Counted from the stretch's first letter, positions 8,643-17,973 are shown. The stretch is 64,000 bases of DNA from Glycocaulis alkaliphilus (GCF_004000605.1 NZ_CP018911.1:1364001-1428000); one strand, 5' to 3'. Numbers and translations are program-made. Notes: generated from the sequence alone by a model not told the origin.

Positions 8643-10667
8643 ATGCGCGCCTGTATGGCTGCTCCAGCGGTGCTGCTTGCCATGTCCGCGATAGCGGTGG
8701 CTCAGCCTGCTTCTGCTGTACCGGACGAGGTGATCGTCGTCAGCGCAGCACGCACGGCCCAGGCGCGCGATAGCGCCGCGGTGCCGGTGGCCGTGCTGGA
8801 CGCGCAGACTATCCGTACCGTCGGCGCCCAGCATATCGCCGAGCTGTTGAACCGGGCGCCGGGCGTCTACGTCCATCGCGGCAACGGGGCAGAACACCTG
8901 ACCGCCATCCGCTCTCCGGTCCTGAGCGCTGGCGCGGGCGCGGGATCATTCCTGTATCTGGAAGACGGGATTTCCCTGCGCGCGCCTGCGTTTGCCAATA
9001 TTAACGGCCTGTTCGAGGCGGTCGATGAGCTGGCCGGCCGGGTGGAGATCATCCGGGGGCCGGGCGGGGCGGTCTATGGCTCGAACGCGCTGCACGGACT
9101 GGTCAATGTCATCACGCCTGACCCGGCCCTTTCCAGCCGCCGCGCCGAGCTGGAGCTGGGCAGCTATGGCCGTATACGCGTCACGGCCTCGGCCAGCGGT
9201 TCAACGCGCCTGGGAGATGGCTTTATCGGCCTCTCGGCGCGTTCCGAGGACGGTTGGCGGGATGATGCCTCGCTGTTTCGCGCCGGCCTTCAGACGCGGC
9301 TGGACTGGGGGCAGGGAGCAACGCGCTGGAGCCTGCGCGCCAGCGCCATCCATCTGGAGCAGGAAACCGCCACCTTCGTGAACGGGTTTGAGGCCTATCG
9401 CGATGAAGCGCTGTCGCGGCGAAATGCAAACCCGGAGGCCTTCCGTGATGCGCGCGCCTTCCGGGTGAGTCTGCATGCCGATCACACCCTGTCCGAACGC
9501 TGGAGCCTGTCTGGCGCCGTGTACGCACGCAGCAATGACATGGACTTCCGGCTCCACTTCCTGCCCTCGCGCGCGCTGGAGTTTACCGGCCATGACAGCA
9601 TTGGCGCGCAATCGGCGCTCACCCGCCAGACATCGCAAGGCAGCCTGACCATCGGCGCAGATGGCGAATGGACGCGTGGTTATCTGATTGAAGACCAGAC
9701 GCTGGCGAGCTTTGGCGAATTCCCGCAAGGCGTTCATTACGACTATGACGTGGAGGCGCTGACCGGCGCGGTGTTCGCGATGGGCCGCCACACCCTTACA
9801 GAGGCGCTGGAGATCGAAGGCGGGGCGCGGCTGGAGACGACCCGGTTTGACTATACGAACAATACCGATGATGGCGCGACAGGGCGCTTCCTGCGCTTGT
9901 CTGACCGCTCTGACAGCTTCACCACGTTCGCGCCTCATGCAGGGCTCGTCTGGCGCTTTGCGGATAATTGGCGTGCGTTTGCGCGTGCCGCGCGCGGCGT
10001 ACGTGCGCCCCAGACGGATGAGCTCTACCGGCTGCAGCCCGGACAGGAGATCGACAATATCGAACCGGAAGCGCTCGACAGTCTGGAGGCGGGCCTGCGC
10101 CTGTCGCGCCCCGACGGTCTGGCGCTGGAGCTGACCGCCTTCACCATGGTCAAGCGCAACGTGTTCTTCCGCGATGCGGACGGTATCAATGTCACCGACG
10201 GGCGCACGACCCATGAGGGTATGGAGATTGAGGGCGTGTGGCCGGTCACGGCCACGCTGACCTTCTCTGGCGCGCTCATTTGGGCCATTCACAAATATGA
10301 TTTCGACAGGCCGGTCAGTCAGGCCTTTGAGGTGATCGAGCGCGGCAACCGCGTCGATACCGCCCCGGAATGGCTGTGGAATCTGCGCGCAAGCTGGCAA
10401 CCCGTGGACGCGGTTCGTCTCGAAGCGGAATGGGTGCATGTGGGCGAGTATTTCGCCGATGCGGCCAATGATGCGGTCTATGCCGGGCACCATCTGGTCA
10501 ATCTGCGCGGCGCGATGCAGGTACGCGAGGGCGTTGAGCTCTTCGCTTCGCTGCGCAACGCCGCCAATACACGCTATGCCGAGCGTGCCGACTTTGCCTT
10601 TGGCGGCTATCGCTACTTCCCCGGCGAACCGCGTACCGTTTCCGTTGGCGTGCGGGTAAGGGGATAG
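8643..10667 (+). CDS. TonB-dependent outer-membrane receptor
   Basis: Beta-barrel outer-membrane receptor for active uptake. I prefer ATG at 8643, which begins a signal peptide (MRACMAAPAVLLAMSAIAVA, cut after PASA, residue 25); an in-frame ATG at 8580 would add 21 residues and would overlap the start of the divergent peptidase gene. The mature protein opens with a plug domain (VPVAVLDAQTIRTVGAQHIAELL; VEIIRGPGGAVYGSNALHGLVNVIT) and continues as a TonB barrel with the late motif VRLEAEWVHVGEY and a C-terminal LFASLRNAANTRYA segment. 674 residues. The last residue is glycine, not the usual aromatic. The ligand is not evident; the linked peptidase hints at peptides. Confidence 0.9.
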   Translation: MRACMAAPAVLLAMSAIAVAQPASAVPDEVIVVSAARTAQARDSAAVPVAVLDAQTIRTVGAQHIAELLNRAPGVYVHRGNGAEHLTAIRSPVLSAGAGAGSFLYLEDGISLRAPAFANINGLFEAVDELAGRVEIIRGPGGAVYGSNALHGLVNVITPDPALSSRRAELELGSYGRIRVTASASGSTRLGDGFIGLSARSEDGWRDDASLFRAGLQTRLDWGQGATRWSLRASAIHLEQETATFVNGFEAYRDEALSRRNANPEAFRDARAFRVSLHADHTLSERWSLSGAVYARSNDMDFRLHFLPSRALEFTGHDSIGAQSALTRQTSQGSLTIGADGEWTRGYLIEDQTLASFGEFPQGVHYDYDVEALTGAVFAMGRHTLTEALEIEGGARLETTRFDYTNNTDDGATGRFLRLSDRSDSFTTFAPHAGLVWRFADNWRAFARAARGVRAPQTDELYRLQPGQEIDNIEPEALDSLEAGLRLSRPDGLALELTAFTMVKRNVFFRDADGINVTDGRTTHEGMEIEGVWPVTATLTFSGALIWAIHKYDFDRPVSQAFEVIERGNRVDTAPEWLWNLRASWQPVDAVRLEAEWVHVGEYFADAANDAVYAGHHLVNLRGAMQVREGVELFASLRNAANTRYAERADFAFGGYRYFPGEPRTVSVGVRVRG

Positions 10668-10786
10668 CTTGCCAGTCCTCAATCTCGCGAGTTGCGGCGA
10701 GGTGAGCTACAACGCAGCCCAAACTTGCCCCGCCCGCCGGTCGCGGCTAGCAGTGAAAAAGAAATATTTTTCTGAAAGGAAATCCC

Positions 10787-12442
10787 ATGCCCCGTCAGAC
10801 TGGTGCCCAGCACCTCGCCGATGCCTTGCTTGCCAATGGTGCTGATCTGGCGTTTGGCGTGCCGGGCGAGAGCTATCTGGCGCTGCTTGATGCGGTCTAT
10901 GAGAAGGGCAAGGACTTCCGCTTCATCACCTGCCGTCAGGAGGCGGGCGCGGCCAACATGGCCGAGGCTCATGGCAAGCTGACGGGCCGCCCCGGCATCT
11001 GCATGGTCACGCGTGGGCCCGGCGCGACGCAGGCCAGCGTGGGCGTCCATACCGCGTTTCAGGACTCCACACCGATGATCCTGCTCATTGGCCAGGTGGC
11101 GCGCGACATGAAGGACCGGGAAGCCTTTCAGGAAATCGACTACACGCATTTCTTCCGCGATCAGTGCAAATGGGTGGCCGAGATCAATGATCCCGCCCGC
11201 GTGCCCGAATACATTGCGCGTGCCTTTGCCACCGCGATGAATGGACGGCCCGGCCCGGTCGTGCTGTCTTTGCCCGAAGACATGCTCACCGAAACCGCCG
11301 AGGCGCCCGCCATCCGCCGCGTGGAGACAGCCCATGCCGCGCCTGCGCCGGGCGACATCGCCAAGCTGGAAGCCCTGCTGGCAAAAGCAAAGCGCCCGTT
11401 CGTGATCTATGGCGGCACCAAGTGGAGCGGCGAGACGGTGGAGAAGGCGCGCCGCTTTGCCGAAAACAATGATCTGCCCGTCGCCTGCTCCTTCCGCTCC
11501 AAGGACCATTACAACAATATGGGCCCGAACTATGCCGGGGATCTGGGCGTTGCGCCGAACCCCAAGCTGGTGGAGCGCGTGAAGGGCGCAGACCTTCTGA
11601 TCGTGTTCGGCCCGCGCCTCGGCGAGATGACGACCTCTGGCTATACGGTGCTCAAACCGCCGGTTCTGGAGGGACAGACGCTGGTCCACATCCATCCCGG
11701 CGCGCAGGAGCTGGGCCGGGTCTACCAGCCTGATCTCGCCATCAACGCCACCGTGGCCGCCGCCGCCGATGCGCTTGCCCACATCAAGGTGGATGCATCC
11801 GCCTGGGCCGGTGAGGCTGCTGCCGCGCATGAGGAGTTTCTGGCGTTTTCCTCGGTCGTTGAGGTGAAGCGCGGCTTCAACCTCTCGAAAATGTTCTGCT
11901 GGCTGTCGGACAATCTGCCCGAAAGCGCGATCCTCACCAATGGGGCGGGCAATTACGCGGCATGGCTGCACCGCTTCTACCGCCACAAGGCTTGCCGCAC
12001 CCAGCTGGGGCCGACCTCCGGCGCGATGGGCTATGGCGTGCCTGCTGGTATCGCGGCCAAGATCGCCAAGCCGGACGCGCTGGTCGTCTCGGTCAATGGC
12101 GATGGCTGCTTCCTGATGTGCGGGCAGGAGCTGGCGACCGCCGCGCAGTACGGCGCCAACGTCATCTTCATCGTCGCGGACAACGGCGCCTACGGCACGA
12201 TCCGCATGCATCAGGAGCGCGAATATCCGGGCCGTGTTTCAGGCACCGAGCTTAAAAATCCGGACTTTGTGGCCTACGCCAAGAGCTTTGGCTGTGAAGG
12301 CATCCGCGTGGAGTCGTTCGACGACTTTCCGGCTGCTTTCGAGCAGGCGAAAAATTGCGGCAAGCCAGCGCTGCTTCACCTGATCTGCGATGTGGAAGAG
12401 ATCGCGCCGGGCCGCACGATTTCGGCTCTGAGGGGGAAGTAG
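10787..12442 (+). CDS. Thiamine diphosphate-dependent enzyme, acetolactate synthase-like
   Basis: 551-residue member of the acetolactate synthase / pyruvate decarboxylase superfamily with three domains: N-terminal pyrimidine-binding (about 1-170, activating Glu in CRQEAGAANMAEAH), central (about 190-330) and C-terminal diphosphate-binding (about 370-540, GDGCFLMCGQELATAA followed by VADNGAYGTI). There is no adjacent small regulatory subunit, so it is unlikely to be the biosynthetic IlvB; a decarboxylase or carboligase of unknown substrate is equally possible. A good ribosome site, AAGGAA, precedes the start. It is transcribed alone. Confidence 0.85.
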   Translation: MPRQTGAQHLADALLANGADLAFGVPGESYLALLDAVYEKGKDFRFITCRQEAGAANMAEAHGKLTGRPGICMVTRGPGATQASVGVHTAFQDSTPMILLIGQVARDMKDREAFQEIDYTHFFRDQCKWVAEINDPARVPEYIARAFATAMNGRPGPVVLSLPEDMLTETAEAPAIRRVETAHAAPAPGDIAKLEALLAKAKRPFVIYGGTKWSGETVEKARRFAENNDLPVACSFRSKDHYNNMGPNYAGDLGVAPNPKLVERVKGADLLIVFGPRLGEMTTSGYTVLKPPVLEGQTLVHIHPGAQELGRVYQPDLAINATVAAAADALAHIKVDASAWAGEAAAAHEEFLAFSSVVEVKRGFNLSKMFCWLSDNLPESAILTNGAGNYAAWLHRFYRHKACRTQLGPTSGAMGYGVPAGIAAKIAKPDALVVSVNGDGCFLMCGQELATAAQYGANVIFIVADNGAYGTIRMHQEREYPGRVSGTELKNPDFVAYAKSFGCEGIRVESFDDFPAAFEQAKNCGKPALLHLICDVEEIAPGRTISALRGK

Positions 12443-12457
12443 GTGGCGTTTCACCGT

Positions 12458-12560
12458 CCACCTCTCAATCGTCATTCCGGCGAACGCCGGAACCCAGCTT
12501 TTTTTGAGAAACACTGGGTTCCAGATAAGCGCTAACGCGCTTTCTGGAATGACGAAGGTG
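12458..12560. repeat. Palindromic intergenic repeat, family 1, copy 2
   Basis: Same architecture as the element at 3111-3224: outer arms TCGTCATTCCGG and CTGGAATGACGA, inner arms CCGGAACCCAG and CTGGGTTCCAG around a T-rich loop. It lies directly after the ThDP-enzyme gene and may act as its terminator. Confidence 0.85.
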
Positions 12561-12575
12561 GAGTGGTTTTAATAC

Positions 12576-12796
12576 TTGTCATCCTCCGGCAGAGCGCTAG
12601 CGAGGTCCGAGCCACCCATGCCTGAGAGCTTGCTTTTCCCTCGTCCTTCGAGACGTTCGCTTCGCTCACCCTCAGGATGAGGGAAAAAGCACACCAAAGC
12701 CCTCATCCTAGCGGACGCAGTGGCGCTCGAAGGGCGAGGGCGTAGTTTCTTTGCAGGCATGGGTCACCCGCATCTCCGCCTGCGCGGGGACAGGTA
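12576..12796. repeat. Nested palindromic repeat: family-2 element inside another inverted repeat
   Basis: The core at 12637-12741 is a palindrome of about 105 bases: CCTCGTCCTTCGAGACG on the left, CGCTCGAAGGGCGAGG on the right, with inner arms CCCTCAGGATGAGGG and CCTCATCCTAG. Further copies of this core lie at 41006-41107 and 57881-57983. Here it is flanked by a second inverted pair, CCACCCATGCCTG at 12612-12625 and CAGGCATGGGTCA at about 12753-12765, with further outer arms TGTCATCCTCC and GCGGGGACAGG. The core thus appears to have inserted into the loop of an older palindromic repeat. No gene is present in this stretch. Confidence 0.8.
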
Positions 12797-12820
12797 AAGC
12801 GGGTGATGACGGCACAACGC

Positions 12821-12994
12821 CTACTCCCGCTTCTTCCCGTCCAGGTCGCGGGCGGCCTTGTCCGTCTCCGCCTTGCGTTTCAGCTTTTCAGCCTTCGTCT
12901 GCCCGTAAGCGGCGCGATTGGCGGCAGCGTCTTTCGCTGCCGCCTCTTTTGCCTTGCGCTTGCGCGCGGTCCGCAGATTGACGATTTCGCTCAA
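12821..12994 (-). CDS. DUF4169 family small basic protein
   Basis: 57-residue lysine/arginine/alanine-rich protein, too short for most ORF callers. It begins MSEIVNLRTARKRKAKEAAA and continues AANRAAYGQTKAEKLKRKAE before ending LDGKKRE. This matches the DUF4169 pattern (VNLRxxRKxxxR, NRxxFGRTKAEK, LDGHRR) that I know from alphaproteobacteria, where the gene typically follows fumC as here. The start is TTG at 12994, directly after the fumC stop codon (12997-12995) with no spacer, implying translation coupled to fumC. Function unknown; probably an alpha-helical, highly charged protein. Confidence 0.8.
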   Translation of the reverse strand: MSEIVNLRTARKRKAKEAAAKDAAANRAAYGQTKAEKLKRKAETDKAARDLDGKKRE

Positions 12995-14386
12995 TTATAT
13001 CGGGCCGATCATCTGTTCGGGGCGCACCACCTCGTCGAACTCTTCTGACGTGACAAAGCCGAGCTTGATGGCTTCCTCGCGCAGCGTGGTGCCGTTCTTG
13101 TGCGCGGTTTTGGCGACGGTCGTCGCGTTGTCATAGCCGATCTTCGGGGCAAGCGCCGTCACCAGCATGAGCGAGCGTTCCATGATGTCGGCAATGCGCG
13201 CCTCATTGGCCTCGATGCCGGCCACGCAGTTCTCGGTGAAGCTGATCGCCGCGTCGGCCAGCAGGCGGGTGGAGGTGAGCACGTTGTAGATCATCACCGG
13301 CTTGAACACGTTGAGCTGGAAATGGCCCTGGCTGCCGGCGAAGGTCACGGCGGCGTTATTGCCCATCACCTGCGTGCAGACCATGGTCATCGCCTCGCAC
13401 TGGGTGGGGTTGACCTTGCCCGGCATGATGGACGAGCCGGGCTCGTTTTCGGGCAGGGCAAGCTCGCCAATACCGCAGCGCGGGCCGGAGCCCAGAAGCC
13501 GGATGTCATTGGCGATCTTGAACAGCGACACGGCCAGCGAATTGAGCGCGCCATGTGCCTCCACCAGCGCGTCCTTGGTGGAGAGGGCTTCAAACTTGTT
13601 GGGCGCCGTCACGAAGGGCAGGCCGGTCAGCTTGGCCACTTCCTCGGCGAACGCCACATCAAAGCCCGGCTTGGCGTTCAGCCCCGTGCCGACCGCCGTG
13701 CCGCCTTGTGCCAGCTCGTAGAGCGCGGGCAGGGCCGCTTCCACGCGGCGGATGCCGTTCTCGACCATCGCGACATAGGCGGAGAACTCCTGACCCAGCG
13801 TGATCGGCGTCGCGTCCATCAGATGCGTGCGGCCGATCTTGATAACGTCCTTGAAGGCCTCTGACTTGGCCTTCAGCGCATCGCGCAGGGTTTTCAGGGC
13901 AGGCACCAGCGTGGCGTGAAACTCGCGCGCTGCGGCGATGTGGGTGGCCGTAGGGAACACGTCATTGGAAGACTGGGAGCGGTTCACATGGTCATTGGGG
14001 TGGACCGGGCTTTTGGACCCCATCTCCCCGCCCAGCATTTGAATCGCGCGGTTGGAGATGACCTCATTGGCATTCATGTTTGACTGTGTGCCGGACCCGG
14101 TCTGCCAGACGACGAGCGGGAAATGGTCATCGAGCTTGCCGTCCGCCACTTCCAGCGCGGCCGCCGCAATGGCATCGCCTTCCTTGGTGTCCATATTGCC
14201 GAGCGCCATATTGGCCTTGGCCGCGCAGTGCTTCACCACGCCCAGCGCGCGTACAAGCGGCACCGGCATGGTCTGGCCGCCAATCTTGAAGTTGATGAGC
14301 GAGCGGGCGGTCTGTGCGCCGTAATACTTGTCGGCGGGAACCTCTAGCGGGCCAAAGGAGTCGGTCTCGGTGCGCATGGCAGACAT
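12995..14386 (-). CDS. fumC: Class II fumarate hydratase
   Basis: Hydrates fumarate to malate in the TCA cycle; homotetrameric, oxygen-stable class II enzyme. 463 residues from the ATG at 14386, which has the ribosome site GAGGAA upstream and gives the usual N-terminus [20 protein letters not shown]; a longer frame to 14488 lacks support. The family signature [13 protein letters not shown] and the [12 protein letters not shown] and [14 protein letters not shown] substrate-binding segments are all present. A DUF4169 gene follows immediately. Confidence 0.97.
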   Translation of the reverse strand: MSAMRTETDSFGPLEVPADKYYGAQTARSLINFKIGGQTMPVPLVRALGVVKHCAAKANMALGNMDTKEGDAIAAAALEVADGKLDDHFPLVVWQTGSGTQSNMNANEVISNRAIQMLGGEMGSKSPVHPNDHVNRSQSSNDVFPTATHIAAAREFHATLVPALKTLRDALKAKSEAFKDVIKIGRTHLMDATPITLGQEFSAYVAMVENGIRRVEAALPALYELAQGGTAVGTGLNAKPGFDVAFAEEVAKLTGLPFVTAPNKFEALSTKDALVEAHGALNSLAVSLFKIANDIRLLGSGPRCGIGELALPENEPGSSIMPGKVNPTQCEAMTMVCTQVMGNNAAVTFAGSQGHFQLNVFKPVMIYNVLTSTRLLADAAISFTENCVAGIEANEARIADIMERSLMLVTALAPKIGYDNATTVAKTAHKNGTTLREEAIKLGFVTSEEFDEVVRPEQMIGPI

Positions 14387-14486
14387 GGTGTTCCTCAGCG
14401 GGTCTGGTTTGCCTGCGCGCCTTGCCACAGGGCCAAAGCGCGCGGACACTGGTGAATATAACGAATCGGGTGTGTAGCATCGGGCC

Positions 14487-14894
14487 ATGAGGGATCAAGC
14501 CGCTGACCGCTACGCACTGCAGGATGAGGGCCTTGAATGGTCCGGGAGAGGCAAGGTGCAGGTAGCAACACCAACAGGATCGCTTCACTTGCGCGTCGAT
14601 GCGCTGACCTCGCAGTCGCGCCGTTTCAAGACGCTGATCGGGGAGTTTTTCCGCACCGAGTTCAAGCGCGTGCGCCCGAAATGGGGACCGTATGAGGTCA
14701 CCATCATCATCGAGCGCACCGAAAACTCGCCCGTCCATGATGTCGACAATGTCGCCAAGGCGGTGCTGGACGCGCTGACCGGCGTGGTCTTCCACGATGA
14801 CAGCCAGGTGGAGCGTCTGCACGTGGAGAAGGTGATGGGTGAGCGCGCGCGGGTGCGTGTGCGCGCCGTGCCGCTGGTGCCCGAAGCGGCCTGA
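14487..14894 (+). CDS. RusA-like endonuclease family protein
   Basis: 135 residues. The central part has the RusA active-site arrangement [16 protein letters not shown] followed by DDSQVERL: two aspartates and a lysine, then a DD pair, as in the Holliday-junction resolvase RusA. The N-terminal half is weakly conserved ([18 protein letters not shown]). RusA itself is mostly prophage-borne; here it stands between fumC and a CorA transporter with no phage genes around. Junction cleavage is a family-based inference. Confidence 0.7.
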   Translation: MRDQAADRYALQDEGLEWSGRGKVQVATPTGSLHLRVDALTSQSRRFKTLIGEFFRTEFKRVRPKWGPYEVTIIIERTENSPVHDVDNVAKAVLDALTGVVFHDDSQVERLHVEKVMGERARVRVRAVPLVPEAA

Positions 14895-14915
14895 TCTGCC
14901 ACGGGAGGCCATCCC

Positions 14916-15941
14916 ATGGCCGCAAGCGATTTGACGACTGACGGCTTTGCCCTGCCGCCCGTCCTCTGCTTTGCGCTGGATGGCCGGGGTGCAGCAGAAC
15001 CCGCAACACTTGAGGCAATAAGCCCGCCCAACCACGACGCGAAGCCGGAAGCGCGCGGCAAGGGGCGCCCGCCCTTCATCTGGGTCCATCTGCAACGTGA
15101 AGACCCGCGCACACGCGCCTGGCTGGAGGCCGAGAGCGGCCTGGACAGCTTCCTGCAATCGGCATTGCTGGCTGATGATACGCGGCCGCGCTGCACCGTT
15201 CACGGGGAAGGGGCCATTATCATCCTGCGCGGAGTAAACCTGATGGAGGGTGCCGAGCCGGAGGACATGGTCTCGGTGCGGCTCTGGGTGGACCGTTCCC
15301 GCGTGATCGGTGTCTGGGTGCGTCCGCTGAGCGCGGTGGAAGACCTTGTCAGCGCCATTGAGCGCGGCATCGCGCCTGTCAGCCCCGGTGAACTGGTCGG
15401 CAAGCTCGCCCAGCGTCTGGCGGACCGGATGGAGCCGCACGTCTCCGAATTGCACGAGGAGCTTGATGCGTTCGAGGATGCGCTGCTGGAGGACGACACC
15501 GTGCAACGCGGCGCACTGGCAGACCTGCGCCGCCGCGCGATCCGCCTGCGCCGCTATATCGGCCCGCAGCGAGACGCGCTGACCACGCTGTCGATTGAAG
15601 ACCTCAGCTGGCTCTCTGACCGTGACCGCTCGCGGGTGCGCGAAGCCGCCGACAAGACGACCCGCATTCTTGAAGAGCTGGAAGCGGTGCGCGAGCGCGC
15701 GGCACTGATACAGGACCAGATCGTGGAGGCGCGCGGCGCACGCATGGACCGCTATATGGTGCTGCTGTCAGCGCTGGCGGCGATCTTCCTTCCGCTTACA
15801 CTCTTCACCGGCCTTCTCGGCATCAATGTCGAAGGTATCCCGTTCGCCGAGGAGGAATGGGCGTTTGCCGCCGTTACCGGGCTCATCATCGTGGCCGCGG
15901 TGATCCTCACCTACGTATTCAGGAAAATGAAGCTGCTCTGA
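14916..15941 (+). CDS. zntB: CorA-superfamily metal transporter, ZntB-like
   Basis: 341-residue membrane protein of the 2-TM-GxN family. A long cytoplasmic alpha/beta plus helical domain (about 1-280) is followed by two membrane helices (about 282-300 and 314-335) separated by the pore motif GIN (302-304) in LGINVEGIP. ZntB zinc transporters carry GIN in this position while CorA magnesium channels carry GMN, which favours ZntB; substrate assignment on that basis alone is tentative. Ribosome site GGGAGG precedes the start at 14916. Confidence 0.8.
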   Translation: MAASDLTTDGFALPPVLCFALDGRGAAEPATLEAISPPNHDAKPEARGKGRPPFIWVHLQREDPRTRAWLEAESGLDSFLQSALLADDTRPRCTVHGEGAIIILRGVNLMEGAEPEDMVSVRLWVDRSRVIGVWVRPLSAVEDLVSAIERGIAPVSPGELVGKLAQRLADRMEPHVSELHEELDAFEDALLEDDTVQRGALADLRRRAIRLRRYIGPQRDALTTLSIEDLSWLSDRDRSRVREAADKTTRILEELEAVRERAALIQDQIVEARGARMDRYMVLLSALAAIFLPLTLFTGLLGINVEGIPFAEEEWAFAAVTGLIIVAAVILTYVFRKMKLL

Positions 15942-15946
15942 GCGCC

Positions 15947-16402
15947 TCAGTCTTTCTTGCGGAAGGCGTCCAGGCTGACAACCGTGCCTTCTTCGCCGCC
16001 GCCTGCTGCAGCGCTCGGCGCGGCGCCATTGGCGGCGTCCGGTGCTTCGTAGTCGAAGTGAAGATGGAAACCGACCGCCGGATCGTGGAAGCGCGTCACC
16101 GCGCGATAGGGGACTTTGAGATATTTCGGCACGCCGCCGAATTTCAGCGTGACCTCGAAATAGTCTTCCTCCGCCGCGAGATCCCAGAACTGGTGTTCCA
16201 GCACGACCGTCATCTCGTCGGGATAGGCTTCGGCCAGGCTGGGATCGATGTCACAGCCCGGATCAGAGGTCTTGAAGGAGATGTAGAAATGGTGGGCGCC
16301 GGGCAGACCTTCGGGACTGCCGGCCTTGTTGAGCGCCTGACGGATCACGCCGCGCAACGCGTCCTGCGCCAGCCGGTCATACCGCATCAGGTCCTTGCTC
16401 AC
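15947..16402 (-). CDS. sspB: SspB-type ClpXP adaptor
   Basis: Adaptor that captures ssrA-tagged proteins and hands them to ClpXP. 151 residues. An N-terminal SspB fold (about 1-115: AHHFYISFKT, EMTVVLEHQFWDL, FGGVPKYLKVPYRAV) is followed by a flexible Ala/Gly linker and an acidic-to-basic tail ending VVSLDAFRKKD, the tail that in this family docks on the ClpX zinc domain. I start at the GTG at 16402 because GGGGAGA lies seven bases upstream; the frame runs open to 16432. The tmRNA that makes the tag lies 2.3 kb away. Confidence 0.88.
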   Translation of the reverse strand: MSKDLMRYDRLAQDALRGVIRQALNKAGSPEGLPGAHHFYISFKTSDPGCDIDPSLAEAYPDEMTVVLEHQFWDLAAEEDYFEVTLKFGGVPKYLKVPYRAVTRFHDPAVGFHLHFDYEAPDAANGAAPSAAAGGGEEGTVVSLDAFRKKD

Positions 16403-16528
16403 TGCGTCTCCCCCTGCCTCGAGCTTTCGCAACCGAGCCTAGCCGACGCGTTCCTTGCGTCAATCGGCCAGCACTGCTGCACCAATCTTCAATAGCCGTA
16501 CGATCCATACTGCGCTAGTAATTGGCAT

Positions 16529-17917
16529 ATGGAAAAACCCATGCCAGCCAAGGGTGACGCCGATATGACGGACAGCTTTCAGCCGGCCCGGGTGACGCCC
16601 CTGGAACAGCCCACGAATCTGCTGAAAACTGGCATGTTGATGCGGGAGAACCCGCTATCCATCCTGCCCGCACTGCTTTTTGAAAAGACGATTCTGACCG
16701 GACCATATCTCGGCCGGTCGGTGCATCATGTGTCCGGCCCTGCGGAAATGAAGTCGGTCCTGCAGGACAATTTCGAGGACTGGTGCAAATCCCCGCTCAT
16801 CCAGCGCATGCTGCGTCCTGTTCTGGGCGACGCCATCCTGACCGCGCATGGCGAGAACTGGCGGCGGCAGCGCATGACACTGCAACCCGCCTTCCTCAAG
16901 CGCCGGCTGGACCCGTTCGCGCCGATAATGGCCGAGGCTGCACTGATGGCGGTGGAGCGGCTGAAGCACCCGCAAACGCCTGAGATCATGAGCGTGATGA
17001 GCGATGCGACCTTCGCCGTTATCGAGCGCGTGCTGTTCTCTGACGTCGAAGGTTTCGACAGGGGCGAGGTGAGGCGGGCCATAGAGGTGTTGCTGGAAGA
17101 GATCGGGCAGATGCGCCTGTCTGACCTTGCACCTGTCCCTGAATGGATGCCGCGCATGATGACGCGGCGAGCCGTTCAGGCACGCAAGGTGTTCCGCAAG
17201 GCGGTAGAGGGCCAGATCGCCCGCAGGCGCGCGGCGGCCGATCCGGGCAGCGATCTTCTGGGCCTTCTTCTCACCGTCCGCGACGAGGAGACCGGCGAAG
17301 GCCTGTCCGACACCGATATTCGCGACAGTGTGATGACGTTTGTGGCGGCAGGCCATGAAACCACCGGCATAGCCCTGACCTGGGCGCTTTATCTGCTGGC
17401 CAACCAGCCGCAAGCGCAGGCGCGCCTGCGCGAAGAGGCAAAGGCCGTGCTCGGCGACGGGCCCGCGACCGCCGAGCATGTGAGCCAGCTTTATTTCACC
17501 CGTCAGGTGCTGGAGGAGGCGATGCGCCTTTATCCGCCTGCGCCCATGGTGGCCCGCCGGGCCGTACGGGCGACCGAGATATGTGGTCGCCCGGTGCGCA
17601 AGGGCGATGTGGCGCTGCTCGCCTTCTACTGCCTGCACCGGCACACGACGCTCTGGGACAATCCCGACAGCTTTGATCCGGACCGCTGGCTGCGCGACCG
17701 CAGGCCCACCGACCGCTATCAATTCCTGGCCTTTGGTGGCGGGCCGCGCGCCTGCATCGGCATGGGCTTTGCGATGATGGAGGCAACCATCATGCTGGCC
17801 ACGCTGGTACGTGAGCTGGCGTTTTCACCGCCCGCCGATGCCCGCCCTGTTGAGCTGGCCATGCAGGTTACCTTGCGTCCCGCTGGCGGGCTTCATCTGA
17901 TTGTCAAACCGGCCTGA
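16529..17917 (+). CDS. Cytochrome P450
   Basis: 462-residue soluble P450 monooxygenase. Landmarks: helix-I oxygen-activation motif AGHETT (about 272-277), the ExxR pair in EEAMRLYPP (about 328-336), and the haem loop FGGGPRACIG with the axial Cys409. A start at 16565 (MTDSFQPARV) has a better ribosome site (AAGGGTGA) and would shorten the protein by 12 residues. No ferredoxin or reductase gene is adjacent. The sequence style (NPLSILPALLFEKTILTGPY) resembles fatty-acid or terpene-type bacterial P450s, but the substrate cannot be told. Confidence 0.92.
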   Translation: MEKPMPAKGDADMTDSFQPARVTPLEQPTNLLKTGMLMRENPLSILPALLFEKTILTGPYLGRSVHHVSGPAEMKSVLQDNFEDWCKSPLIQRMLRPVLGDAILTAHGENWRRQRMTLQPAFLKRRLDPFAPIMAEAALMAVERLKHPQTPEIMSVMSDATFAVIERVLFSDVEGFDRGEVRRAIEVLLEEIGQMRLSDLAPVPEWMPRMMTRRAVQARKVFRKAVEGQIARRRAAADPGSDLLGLLLTVRDEETGEGLSDTDIRDSVMTFVAAGHETTGIALTWALYLLANQPQAQARLREEAKAVLGDGPATAEHVSQLYFTRQVLEEAMRLYPPAPMVARRAVRATEICGRPVRKGDVALLAFYCLHRHTTLWDNPDSFDPDRWLRDRRPTDRYQFLAFGGGPRACIGMGFAMMEATIMLATLVRELAFSPPADARPVELAMQVTLRPAGGLHLIVKPA

Positions 17918-17973
17918 TACGCGTGGCCCAGCTGTCATGAAAATCAGGGCGCGCCGCTTTCGCAGCGCCCGTA

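Noticed and set aside
9201-12211. Two minus-strand open frames of about 500 codons each (9201-10682 and 10679-12211)
   Set aside because: They mirror the TonB receptor and the ThDP enzyme; long antisense frames are expected at this GC content and neither has recognisable motifs.
12458-12796. CRISPR array or insertion sequence
   Set aside because: Repeats are inverted, not direct, with no regular spacers and no transposase gene; they are short palindromic elements.
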